Assembly: GCA_900544135.1 (NCBI GenBank)
Contig: UQTU01000008.1
Span: forward strand, 1 to 64,000
Direction of reading: 5' to 3'
From: an uncultured Collinsella sp.
GTDB taxonomy: Bacteria > Actinomycetota > Coriobacteriia > Coriobacteriales > Coriobacteriaceae
Length of the DNA: 64,000 bases
Part shown: positions 26,575-33,374 of the stretch, one piece after another
How positions within the stretch are numbered: position 1 is the first letter of the stretch
How the letters are laid out: every line of letters begins with the position of its first letter
The notes under the pieces: generated by a model
What the model saw: only the letters and a program-made list of their open reading frames with translations
Told to the model about the DNA's origin: nothing
Database searches by the model: none
Position numbers and translations under genes: made by a program

Positions 26575-26961
26575 CTAGAACGGGCAGTCGTCGTCGTAGA
26601 CGTCTGCGGGCTGATCCTCTGCGGCCTGCCCCGTGCGCTTGCCGCCTTGGAAGTCGATGTCCTCGCCGATGACCTCAAGCTTGCTGCGCTTCTGGCCCTC
26701 CTTGGTCTCCCACGTGTTCTGGCTCAGCCTTCCGGCGATGGTCACGTGGGAACCCTTGGCGAGGTACTTGGCGATGCTCTCGGCGCGGTTGCCGAAGAAG
26801 ATCACGTCGACCCAGTTGGCCTTGTCCGACCACTCGCCGTTGACCTTCTGGCGCGTGTTCACGCACACCGCGAGGCTGCACACCTGCGTGCCCGACGCGG
26901 TTGCGCGAAGCTCCGGGTCGCGCCCGAGGTTGCCGCTAATCGTCACTCGATTGATGCTCAT
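26575..26961 (-). CDS. ssb: single-stranded DNA-binding protein
   Basis: 128 residues from ATG 26961. The OB fold is canonical: INRVTISGNLGRDPELRATASGTQVCSLAVCVN, WVDVIFFGNRAESIAKYLAKGSHVTIAGRL. The tail ends DVYDDDCPF, the acidic tip plus phenylalanine that recruits partner proteins. It is paired with the ERF recombinase gene, which it overlaps. Confidence 0.92.
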   Translation of the reverse strand: MSINRVTISGNLGRDPELRATASGTQVCSLAVCVNTRQKVNGEWSDKANWVDVIFFGNRAESIAKYLAKGSHVTIAGRLSQNTWETKEGQKRSKLEVIGEDIDFQGGKRTGQAAEDQPADVYDDDCPF

Positions 26962-27616
26962 CCGTCTCCTCCTTGCTGTGGTCTGAGTCCTTGGCAATCT
27001 GCGCGAGGTACTTGCCCCACTCGGTCACCTGACCGAGGGTCAGGTCGCCGGGCTGCACGTCCCCGAAGCTGGCCTTGTACCAGCTGTCGAGACCGCTTTC
27101 CTTCACGCCCTGAGCCATGCACTGGGCCTTGAGCTGCAAGCAGCGCGTGAGCCACTTCTTCTTGTCGGGTTGCGCCTTGGCTGTCTGGGCTTCCTTGGTC
27201 GTTCCGGTGGTCTTCCAGCGCGGGTCTTTCGGCGCGGCCTGCTGCACGTCTCCGTCCGTGTCCTCGTCGCCCACGATGGCGAACGCCTTGCACAGGCCGT
27301 AGCGCTTGGCGTAGGTCTCGCGCTTGCCGTACTCCTGCGGGTTGGGGTCGTACTCGTAGGGTTCCTCGTCAAGGAGCAGCGTCTCGCTCCCGTGCCCGAC
27401 GATCGTCTGGATGAGCAGGCAGCTCTCGCCGTTCACGGTGCGCTGCGTGAGGAACAGGCCGTTCTCGTTGAGCGGCGGCTTGATGGCGTCGAGCACGTCA
27501 TCGAGGGTCGCGTAGGCGTACTTGCGCGTGCCGATCTGCCCGACACCGTTCTTCTTCGGCGATACCATGGCCGCCTGAGCCTTCGCAAGAAGGCTGTAGA
27601 TTCCTTCGTCCGCCAT
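26936..27616 (-). CDS. ERF-family single-strand annealing protein
   Basis: 226 residues from ATG 27616. The motif sequence MADEGIYSLLAKAQAAM ... KYAYATLDDVLDAIKPPLNENGL and PQEYGKRETYAKRYGLCKAFAIVGDEDTDGD is the ERF signature. ERF proteins anneal complementary strands in phage recombination. Genes for SSB and a PD-(D/E)XK exonuclease flank it, giving a complete recombination cassette. Confidence 0.88.
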   Translation of the reverse strand: MADEGIYSLLAKAQAAMVSPKKNGVGQIGTRKYAYATLDDVLDAIKPPLNENGLFLTQRTVNGESCLLIQTIVGHGSETLLLDEEPYEYDPNPQEYGKRETYAKRYGLCKAFAIVGDEDTDGDVQQAAPKDPRWKTTGTTKEAQTAKAQPDKKKWLTRCLQLKAQCMAQGVKESGLDSWYKASFGDVQPGDLTLGQVTEWGKYLAQIAKDSDHSKEETDEHQSSDD

Positions 27617-27618
27617 TG

Positions 27619-28515
27619 CTAGGCCTCCTCCGTGAGCTTCCTGTAGTGGTCGCAGAACTGGCAGGCGGAGCAGTAGTCCATGCACTTGGGGTCTTCGCCG
27701 GGGCGGTGCTCGACGTAGAACTTGCCCTTGCCGTTGGCGCTCTCCTGCTCCATGCGGGCTTTCGCCTCCTCCTCGCTGTCAAAGAGGCGGATGGCGCTCT
27801 TGCGGCCCTCCTTCATCACCGCCCACTTGTCGGCGCGGTGCCAGCGCTCGCCCTCGGTGCACATGGGGAGCTGGTCGTCGGGAAGCTTCTCGGCGGCCTC
27901 GATCTCCTCGAAGCGCTTGGCGAGCCACGCGCCGCACTGCTCTATCTGCTCGTCGGTGAAGTCCCACACCACGCGCCAGACGGGGTGCTTCGGGTAGTCG
28001 GCCTTGTTCTTGGCGTCGCTCTTCTTGTGATCCTTGAGCAGCGCCACGATCTCGCCGCGATGGGCGTCGAAGCCTATCTGCCGAAGCATCCAGCAGTAGA
28101 TGAGGGTCTGCTTGCGCCAGTCCTCAAGCTCCTCGTCATCCTTCGCGCCAAAGACGGCCTTCCAAGCCGATGCCGTCTTGTAGTCCGTGACGGTGCCCGT
28201 CGCATCGTCGTAGAGGTCGAAGATGCCGCTCAGCTGGTAGCCGTTGGGCATGTCGATGACGAGGTGGTTCTCCTTGAGCTGGGTCTTGGTCTCCTCGGCG
28301 TTCTGGAGAATCTGGTGCACCGCCGAGCCGAAGACGGCCCACACCATGTCAGCCACGTCCTGAGTGATCTCGTCGTCGTGGCGGCGCTGAAGGATTGCCT
28401 CGCGCGTGCCCTTCAGAAGGGCGGTCACGCTGTAGCGCTTGGGCGTGTACTTGTAATCGCTCTCAGCCGCCGAGACGAACGGGCGCGGGAGGTTCAGGCT
28501 GTTGGTAAGGTTCAC
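27619..28515 (-). CDS. PD-(D/E)XK nuclease (phage recombination exonuclease, Cas4/RecB-like)
   Basis: 298 residues. GTG 28515 with GGAGG eight bases upstream is preferred over 28524. The core LSGIFDLYDDATGTVTDYKTASAWK holds the D-x(n)-DxK (D-Y-K) nuclease signature, followed by QTLIYCWMLRQIGFDAHRGEI. The C-terminus has CMDYCSACQFCDHY, a cysteine set like that of Cas4/AddB-type iron-sulfur nucleases, though the N-terminal cysteine is not obvious. It likely resects DNA ends for ERF. Confidence 0.78.
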   Translation of the reverse strand: MNLTNSLNLPRPFVSAAESDYKYTPKRYSVTALLKGTREAILQRRHDDEITQDVADMVWAVFGSAVHQILQNAEETKTQLKENHLVIDMPNGYQLSGIFDLYDDATGTVTDYKTASAWKAVFGAKDDEELEDWRKQTLIYCWMLRQIGFDAHRGEIVALLKDHKKSDAKNKADYPKHPVWRVVWDFTDEQIEQCGAWLAKRFEEIEAAEKLPDDQLPMCTEGERWHRADKWAVMKEGRKSAIRLFDSEEEAKARMEQESANGKGKFYVEHRPGEDPKCMDYCSACQFCDHYRKLTEEA

Positions 28516-28517
28516 CG

Positions 28518-28835
28518 CTAGCACCTCCCCAGCAGGATCGCGAGGAGGGCGCTCATCTGGTCGCCCTTATTCCTGAGCTTCAGCATCTCGCTGCGCGCGT
28601 TTGCCAGGGCCTTTTCGGCAACCTCGTCGGGGTACTTGGAGATGATCGCCTCGCAGACGGCGATGGCGTTGAAGCAGGACTGGCACATATCGACCTCGCA
28701 GGTGCGGGTCTCGTCGGGTTCGTTCGTGAGCATGAACAGGACGTTGCTCTCAACGATGCCGGTTGCCTTGTGCAGGTTGTCGTGCAGGTCGTGCAGATCG
28801 CCGCCGCTAAGGATGTTGTCCTCGAAGTACCTCAT
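28518..28835 (-). CDS. phage protein, unknown
   Basis: 105 residues, starting MRYFEDNILSGGDLHDLHDN. Helical, with three cysteines. No recognised domain. It is coupled to the nuclease gene, whose start overlaps its stop. Confidence 0.5.
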   Translation of the reverse strand: MRYFEDNILSGGDLHDLHDNLHKATGIVESNVLFMLTNEPDETRTCEVDMCQSCFNAIAVCEAIISKYPDEVAEKALANARSEMLKLRNKGDQMSALLAILLGRC

Positions 28836-28837
28836 GG

Positions 28838-29152
28838 CTAGTTGCTCCCTTCGCCCAGCATGCGGGCCTCGTCCTCGATGGGGTCGTAGATTTCGCCGGT
28901 CTCGGCGTCAACGTTGGCGGGGCGCTCGATAGGCTCGTCATCGAGCGGCAGAGGCTCCACCTCGTACTCGTCGCACGCGTCGAGGTCGAGTTCCTGCTGC
29001 TCGGTCTCGATGGTCAGCACGACCGTCTGGCCGGCGAGCTTGATGGCGTCGTAGAAGCCCGACGCCGAGGTGAGAACCTCGAACTGAAGGGTCGCGGCCC
29101 CTCCCTTGCCGGTGTACTGCTTGAAATGGGCCTTGATGGTGGTGGCGCTCAT
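28838..29152 (-). CDS. phage protein, unknown, acidic tail
   Basis: 104 residues from ATG 29152 (MSATTIKAHFKQYTGKG). A beta-rich N-terminal half is followed by a strongly acidic segment (ELDLDACDEYEVEPLPLDDEP). The ATG overlaps the upstream RusA stop region. No function recognised. Confidence 0.5.
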   Translation of the reverse strand: MSATTIKAHFKQYTGKGGAATLQFEVLTSASGFYDAIKLAGQTVVLTIETEQQELDLDACDEYEVEPLPLDDEPIERPANVDAETGEIYDPIEDEARMLGEGSN

Positions 29153-29610
29153 TTGGCCTCCTTCTCGTATCGTTCGCTGTAGTACTCGACGCGCACCCGG
29201 ATGAGGCACTCGTCGCTGTATGGGGTTCTTGGGTCGAAGGTCACACCGAGCTGCGTGATCTGGCAGTCATCGCGGTACGCGAGCCCGTTGAGGCTGTCGC
29301 AGATGACCTTGGCCAAGTTGTCCGCATCCGGCTTCATGAGGTCGGGACGCCCCGCCCAGTACTTGGGGTTGCTCTTGGCCAAGGGGCGCTGAACCTCGAT
29401 GAACACGCGCACCTCGGTCGCGAAGTCCTTCCAGCGGTCGCCCGCTGCGGCCTCCCACTGGCGCTTGATGGACTTCTCGGCTTGCCGGGTCTTGTCCGGC
29501 GTGTAGGTGCGGAACCGCTTGGTGTCGAACTTCGGTCGCTGCTTGGTGGGCACCTCCGGGAAGCACATGACGCACTCGGCCACGCCGACGCGCTTGGTCT
29601 TCCAGCTCAT
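29149..29610 (-). CDS. rusA: RusA-family Holliday junction resolvase
   Basis: 153 residues from ATG 29610, overlapping the previous stop as ATGA. The RusA pattern is visible: PxRPK-like start KQRPKFDTKRFRTYTP, then KPDADNLAKVICDSLNGLAYRDDCQI with catalytic aspartates (DxD, DD). It resolves recombination intermediates before packaging. Part of the early recombination operon. Confidence 0.85.
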   Translation of the reverse strand: MSWKTKRVGVAECVMCFPEVPTKQRPKFDTKRFRTYTPDKTRQAEKSIKRQWEAAAGDRWKDFATEVRVFIEVQRPLAKSNPKYWAGRPDLMKPDADNLAKVICDSLNGLAYRDDCQITQLGVTFDPRTPYSDECLIRVRVEYYSERYEKEAK

Positions 29611-29942
29611 CGGAGCACCGCCGTCGTGTAGCCGTCGGCGTCGCTGCGCGCGACCCTCATGCGGATGGTCTTGTCCTGCTCCATGGCGATGCGCGCCAGA
29701 TACGGGGCGAGGTGGTTCGGAAGCTCGATGCCGAACACGATGCGCATGCCGTAGATGCAGCGGTTCGGGCTTGCCTTGCCGTCGTGGGTGCGCGCGCACT
29801 CCTTGCGGGCGTTGGCCTTGTACCACTCGAACTCGTAGCGGTGGGCCTTCACCCATGCGCGGGCGTCCGCCATGCGCTGCTCGCCCTTGGGGTCTAGCCC
29901 CGGAAGGGCCATCTGGTTGTCCGGGGTCTCAATCTTCCTCAT
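29607..29942 (-). CDS. phage protein, unknown, 111 aa
   Basis: ATG 29942 overlaps the membrane-protein stop (ATGA). The basic sequence (MRKIETPDNQMALPGLDPKGEQRM..., then an Arg/His-rich helical region) resembles DNA-binding phage accessory proteins. No catalytic motif. Confidence 0.5.
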   Translation of the reverse strand: MRKIETPDNQMALPGLDPKGEQRMADARAWVKAHRYEFEWYKANARKECARTHDGKASPNRCIYGMRIVFGIELPNHLAPYLARIAMEQDKTIRMRVARSDADGYTTAVLR

Positions 29943-30220
29943 GCGACCATCCCCTGTGCGGTCGCAACCGCAGCGTCCATGGTGGGAATAACCCAGAGCC
30001 ACAGGATCAGCCCGCACACGAGCGCCGCGACGCCGACGCCCAGAAGAAGCCCGGCCTTGAACGCCCGCATCTGGTTTTCCCGCTCGATTTCGGCAGGTAT
30101 GCGCATCGTCTGGGCCGGCATGCGCGTCTGGCGTGTTACGCTGTTCGTGGCCTGTAGGCCGTTCCGGGCGCTCAAGTTGTGGTAGACGGGGGTGCCCGGA
30201 TATTTCTTTTGGTTGGTCAC
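29939..30220 (-). CDS. single-span membrane protein, 93 aa
   Basis: A hydrophilic first half (MTNQKKYPGTPVYHNLSARN...) is followed by one membrane segment (AGLLLGVGVAALVCGLILWL) near the C-terminus. AAAGGAGAGAACGTG precedes the start. Function unknown. Confidence 0.55.
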   Translation of the reverse strand: MTNQKKYPGTPVYHNLSARNGLQATNSVTRQTRMPAQTMRIPAEIERENQMRAFKAGLLLGVGVAALVCGLILWLWVIPTMDAAVATAQGMVA

Positions 30221-30262
30221 GTTCTCTCCTTTCCGATGTTTCCGCAGGTAACTGAACGGTTC

Positions 30263-30628
30263 TCATTTACTTCTCAGTTTCTTGAGCGTTTTCTTGTGCC
30301 TATGCTTGGCGCTGTATAGGCGTTGGCGCTCGCGGTTGACCCTCTCCTCCCGCCTCACCTCCTCTTCCAACTCGCGCACCTCTTCCGCGATCTCCTCGTT
30401 CCGCAGCTCCTTCGAGCAGGACGCGCACCACCCCGTCTTCGGGGAGAGCGGCTTCCTGACGCGCATGCCGCACTTCGGGCACTGCCAAACCTTGCGGAGG
30501 GAGATTCCGTATCGGCTGGCCTGAACCTCGACGGCATGGGGCGAGCACCCTAGGGCCTCGGCTACCGCCTCCGCCCCCTCGTCTGCGTGGTCGCTGAGGT
30601 ACTTGAGCTTTTTGGTAGTCCACTTCAC
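30263..30628 (-). CDS. zinc-ribbon/HTH phage regulator-like protein
   Basis: 121 residues from GTG 30628. An N-terminal SANT/HTH-like stretch (WTTKKLKYLSDHADEGAEAVAEALGCSPHAVEVQASRYG) precedes a zinc ribbon (CPKCGMRVRKPL ... WCASC) and a basic coiled coil. This is a frequent architecture of phage-encoded DNA-binding proteins. It may regulate early genes. Confidence 0.6.
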   Translation of the reverse strand: MKWTTKKLKYLSDHADEGAEAVAEALGCSPHAVEVQASRYGISLRKVWQCPKCGMRVRKPLSPKTGWCASCSKELRNEEIAEEVRELEEEVRREERVNRERQRLYSAKHRHKKTLKKLRSK

Positions 30629-30714
30629 CTGACCGGCTCACCTTCTTCGAGCCACCTCAGGTAGAGCGCAATGAGGGCTTCGCGCATGTACTCGATGCGT
30701 TCGCTTGATTCCAT
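30625..30714 (-). CDS. micro-ORF, 29 aa, coupled to the next gene
   Basis: ATG 30714 (MESSERIEYMREALIALYLR...) ends at a TGA overlapping the GTG of the next gene. The coding pattern is clean and fills an otherwise empty gap. It is too short for any functional statement. Confidence 0.35.
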   Translation of the reverse strand: MESSERIEYMREALIALYLRWLEEGEPVR

Positions 30715-30723
30715 GGCGAGTTC

Positions 30724-30939
30724 CTAGCAAGACAGCTGAACGACCGCGAGCTGATAGAACTCGTCAAGGGACATGCCGAGGGCGCGCGACAGGTTGAAAG
30801 CCTCTGAAAGGCTGAACTCATTCGAGCCGCGCATCTTGTTAAACAACGAAGAACGGCTCATGCCGAGCTTGTCGGCAAAAGCGCCCATCGTCATCTGGTT
30901 GGCCTCGACATACTGGCCTACCTTCTCTTGCAGGGTCAT
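30724..30939 (-). CDS. Cro-like XRE regulator
   Basis: 71 residues from ATG 30939 with AAAGGAG six bases upstream. The HTH is MGAFADKLGMSRSSLFNKMRGSNEFSLSEAFNLSRALGMSLDE. It begins the leftward lytic operon and diverges from a CI-like gene across three operators, as in a lambda-type switch. Which protein is repressor and which Cro is inferred from direction. Confidence 0.75.
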   Translation of the reverse strand: MTLQEKVGQYVEANQMTMGAFADKLGMSRSSLFNKMRGSNEFSLSEAFNLSRALGMSLDEFYQLAVVQLSC

Positions 30940-30955
30940 GCTTCTCCTTTCTCTC

Positions 30956-31020
30956 GCGTACAAAACTTTGTACGCCCTTTAGTATTGTACAAAGTTTTGC
31001 ACCATGCAATACTTTGTACG
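30956..31020. promoter_or_regulatory. three operator repeats of the lysogeny switch
   Basis: Between the divergent regulator genes lie GCGTACAAAACTTTGTACGC (30956-30975), GTACAAAGTTTTGC (30987-31000) and GCAATACTTTGTACG (31006-31020). All share the half-site CTTTGTAC or its complement. A minus-strand promoter TTGCAT-17-AATACT overlaps sites 2 and 3. They are placed to let the two XRE proteins compete. Confidence 0.65.
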
Positions 31021-31052
31021 TGTAAATAATTGGACTCTAGGAGAGGCGTGTA

Positions 31053-31277
31053 ATGGAGTACCGGGATGTGCTAGCGCACTACCTTGAGCAGAAGGGGATG
31101 ACGCCCGCCGAGCTTGCGCACGCCATTGGCTCGCCACGGTCTACGATCAACGCGCTTTTGAAGGGAAGGGCAAAGGAGCCAACGCTGGGAAAAGCGAAGG
31201 CTATAGCAGACGCCCTTGGTGTTTCTCTTGAGGAGATGGCGCAAATGACATACGGCGGTGATGGCAAAGATGCTTGA
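31053..31277 (+). CDS. CI-like XRE repressor or lysogeny regulator, short form
   Basis: 74 residues from ATG 31053 (AGGAGAGGCGTGTA then ATG). The HTH is MTPAELAHAIGSPRSTINALLKGRAKEPTLGKAKAIADALGVS. It has no C-terminal oligomerisation or peptidase domain, so it is shorter than a classic CI. It is the first gene of the rightward lysogenic transcript that ends with the recombinase. Confidence 0.7.
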   Translation: MEYRDVLAHYLEQKGMTPAELAHAIGSPRSTINALLKGRAKEPTLGKAKAIADALGVSLEEMAQMTYGGDGKDA

Positions 31278-31716
31278 TGAAAAGTTTGCAGTTGAGTGGT
31301 GGTTTGAGGACAAAAGCCCTTGGGTCAATTGTGGCGATCGCCTGTTTGAAAGCAGCTGCACGAGGTCTGTTTACGATGATGAGAGCAGAAGCTTTAGTGA
31401 TGTGGTTGCCCTCGGCCTTTTTACGCCAGATAACGAGCTAGTTGGATATGTACCTAAAGAACTAGAGGCTTCAGCACGAGACGCAATGTCATCAGGTCTT
31501 GAAACGGTCGTTGTTGAGGAATACGACGGTGAGCTGAACTATGCCCCTGTTGTTCGCATGACAGACTCAGAAACAAGAAGCGCCGAGCTAAAGCAAAGTG
31601 AAGACGCTTCAAAGAAAGGTACCAGAAGCGCTTATCTTTTTGCCGCGCTTGTCACCCTTGCCATATGCGCCGTTATCGGAGTTGTTCTTGGGAACCTGAT
31701 AAGCGCCATAGGATAA
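31258..31716 (+). CDS. tail-anchored membrane protein in the lysogeny operon
   Basis: About 152 residues (GTG 31258 or ATG 31261), overlapping the regulator stop. A soluble acidic domain of about 115 residues (WWFEDKSPWVNCGDRLFESSC ... GYVPKELEASARDAMSS) is followed by one C-terminal membrane segment (YLFAALVTLAICAVIGVVLG). Its base composition is more AT-rich than the surrounding phage. Expressed from the prophage, it could be a superinfection-exclusion or conversion protein; this rests on position only. Confidence 0.55.
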   Translation: MMAKMLDEKFAVEWWFEDKSPWVNCGDRLFESSCTRSVYDDESRSFSDVVALGLFTPDNELVGYVPKELEASARDAMSSGLETVVVEEYDGELNYAPVVRMTDSETRSAELKQSEDASKKGTRSAYLFAALVTLAICAVIGVVLGNLISAIG

Positions 31717-31723
31717 AACGAAA

Positions 31724-31758
31724 GCCCCGGTGCGTCCGCCAAGACACATCACCGGGGC
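31724..31758 (+). promoter_or_regulatory. hairpin before the recombinase gene
   Basis: A perfect 9-bp stem, GCCCCGGTG with CACCGGGGC, lies between the membrane-protein stop and the recombinase ribosome-binding site. No T-run follows, so it is more likely an RNA stability or attenuation element than a terminator. Confidence 0.4.
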
Positions 31759-31784
31759 AGCAAACAAAGGCCTCGAAAGGAGGC

Positions 31785-33239
31785 ATGAACATTATGTCAC
31801 AGAAGACCGCCGTTCTCTACGCGCGGTTCTCGTGCTCCAAGCAGCGCGAGGCGTCCATCGAAGACCAGCTGAGGGTCTGCCGTGACTGGTGCTCACGCGA
31901 GGGCTACGCCATCGTCGCCGAGTACTGCGACTATGCAATTTCAGGGCGCACGGACGACCGCCCGCAGTTCCAGAAGATGATCGCCAACGCCGGCGAGTCC
32001 GACATCGTGCTCGTCTACATGATGGACAGGTTCAGTCGTGATCCGTTCGACGCCCCCATATACAAGCGCGAGCTTCAGGTCCACGGCGTGAGGCTCGTGT
32101 CCGCCCTTGAGGCGATACCGGACTCGCCGGAGGGCATCATCTACGAGAAGCTTCTTGAGGGCCTTGCCGCGTGCGAGTCCCGCACGACCTCGATACGCTC
32201 CCGCCGGGGCATGGAGGGCAACGCCCTTCAGTGCAAGACCAACGGCGTGCGGTGCTTCGGCTACAGAACCGGCGAGGACGGGCGCTATGAGATCGTGCCG
32301 GATGAGGCGGAGATAGTCCGCGAGGTATTCCGCCGCAGGACGCACGGCGAGTCCGTCAACTCGATAGCGATGGACTTGCGGCAGCGCGGCGTCGTGTCGA
32401 GGGCGGGCAACCCCATAAAGGACACGTTCGTGAACAACATGCTACACAACGACAAGTACCGGGGCATCTACTCGTGGGGCGGGATAACCCAGAAGGACGG
32501 CATGCCGAGGATAATCAGCGAGGAGGTCTTCATGAAGGCTCAGAGGGTGAAGGGCAAGAAGCAGCGCCAGAACGAGCAGTGGGGGGACTTCGCGCTTTCC
32601 GGGCGCGTGATCTGCTCGGCGTGCGGGCGCAACATGCGCGGGGTCTCCGGTCGCGGCTCCTCGAAGCGGAAGTACGAGTACTACGCCTGCGGCAGCTGCA
32701 AGGAGGTCAAGCCCGTTCGCCGCGACTGGCTTGAGGGGCAGATCGTGAAGGCATTGAGGGAGCTGCTGTCGCAGCCGGAGGAGGCGCGCAGAATCGCCGA
32801 GATGTGCGTTGACGGCGGTGAGCCTAAGGAGATAGCCGAGGGGCGCAAACGGGCCGCAGCGGCGCTGAGAGCCGCCCAGACGGGCCTTTCCAACATCCTC
32901 AAGGCGGTGGAGCAGGGCATCGTGGTTCCCGGAACCAAGGAGAGGGCCGAGGAGCTTGAGGCGCAGAAGGATCGCGCCGAGCGCGAGCTGGCCATGTACG
33001 ACCGAAAGCGCATAGACCCGGAGAACTTCGCGCGGTTCCTTCAGTTCGGGGCCACGCTCACCGACGAGCTTCTCCTTGACGCCTTCGTGTATCAGGTGAT
33101 GGTGTCGGACGAGGCCGTTGTGGTGACGATGAACTTCGACGCGGAAAGCAACGAACCCGCGAGACTTGAGGTCTCACGGGTTCGTACTTTTTTCAAATGG
33201 TGCCCCCAGCGGGATTCGAACCCGCGATATCCACCTTGA
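31785..33239 (+). CDS. large serine recombinase (prophage integrase), reading into tRNA-Glu
   Basis: 484 residues from ATG 31785 (AAAGGAGGC upstream). The resolvase domain begins TAVLYARFSCSKQREASIEDQ, with the catalytic Ser near residue 16. A recombinase domain follows (GVVSRAGNPIKDTFVNNMLHNDKYRG) and then a zinc ribbon (CSACGRNMRG ... YYACGSCKEV) and coiled coil. The last 13 codons are antisense to the 3' half of tRNA-Glu (ending CPQRDSNPRYPP), and a transcription terminator lies inside the frame. The natural attP-encoded end is probably shorter or different. This enzyme integrates and, with a directionality factor, excises the prophage. Confidence 0.88.
   Translation: MNIMSQKTAVLYARFSCSKQREASIEDQLRVCRDWCSREGYAIVAEYCDYAISGRTDDRPQFQKMIANAGESDIVLVYMMDRFSRDPFDAPIYKRELQVHGVRLVSALEAIPDSPEGIIYEKLLEGLAACESRTTSIRSRRGMEGNALQCKTNGVRCFGYRTGEDGRYEIVPDEAEIVREVFRRRTHGESVNSIAMDLRQRGVVSRAGNPIKDTFVNNMLHNDKYRGIYSWGGITQKDGMPRIISEEVFMKAQRVKGKKQRQNEQWGDFALSGRVICSACGRNMRGVSGRGSSKRKYEYYACGSCKEVKPVRRDWLEGQIVKALRELLSQPEEARRIAEMCVDGGEPKEIAEGRKRAAAALRAAQTGLSNILKAVEQGIVVPGTKERAEELEAQKDRAERELAMYDRKRIDPENFARFLQFGATLTDELLLDAFVYQVMVSDEAVVVTMNFDAESNEPARLEVSRVRTFFKWCPQRDSNPRYPP
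33152..33193 (+). terminator. intrinsic terminator inside the recombinase 3' end
   Basis: Stem CGAACCCGCGAGAC with GTCTCACGGGTTCG (one mismatch), loop TTGAG, then TAC and six T. It ends the lysogenic transcript before it would run antisense through tRNA-Glu. Its left arm shares CGAACCCGCGA with the tRNA T-arm region. Confidence 0.8.
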
Positions 33240-33274
33240 AAGGGTGGCGTCCTTGGCCGCTAGACGATGGGGAC
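33198..33274 (-). tRNA. tRNA-Glu (UUC)
   Basis: On the minus strand the acceptor GTCCCCA pairs with TGGGGGC, followed by A and an encoded CCA (33200-33198). The anticodon loop is CTTTCAA, giving anticodon TTC. The T-arm is GCGGG TTCGAAT CCCGC. The prophage meets the tRNA at its 3' end, so it probably uses this gene as attachment site; the matching second repeat would be left of the window. Confidence 0.93.
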
Positions 33275-33334
33275 AGCGGGAAAGAGTATAGCAGACTTTT
33301 TTGCCGGCGCGTATATCGTTGGCAAACTGGAAAA

Positions 33335-33367
33335 CCACCACAAAGGTACCTGTCCCCTTTGTGGTGG
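33335..33367. repeat. 12-bp inverted repeat between tRNA-Glu and the murT-gatD operon
   Basis: CCACCACAAAGG and CCTTTGTGGTGG flank a nine-base loop. It lies between the end of the minus-strand murT-gatD gene and tRNA-Glu. It may act as terminator or be one copy of a dispersed intergenic repeat. Confidence 0.4.
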
Positions 33368-33374
33368 TGGGGTG

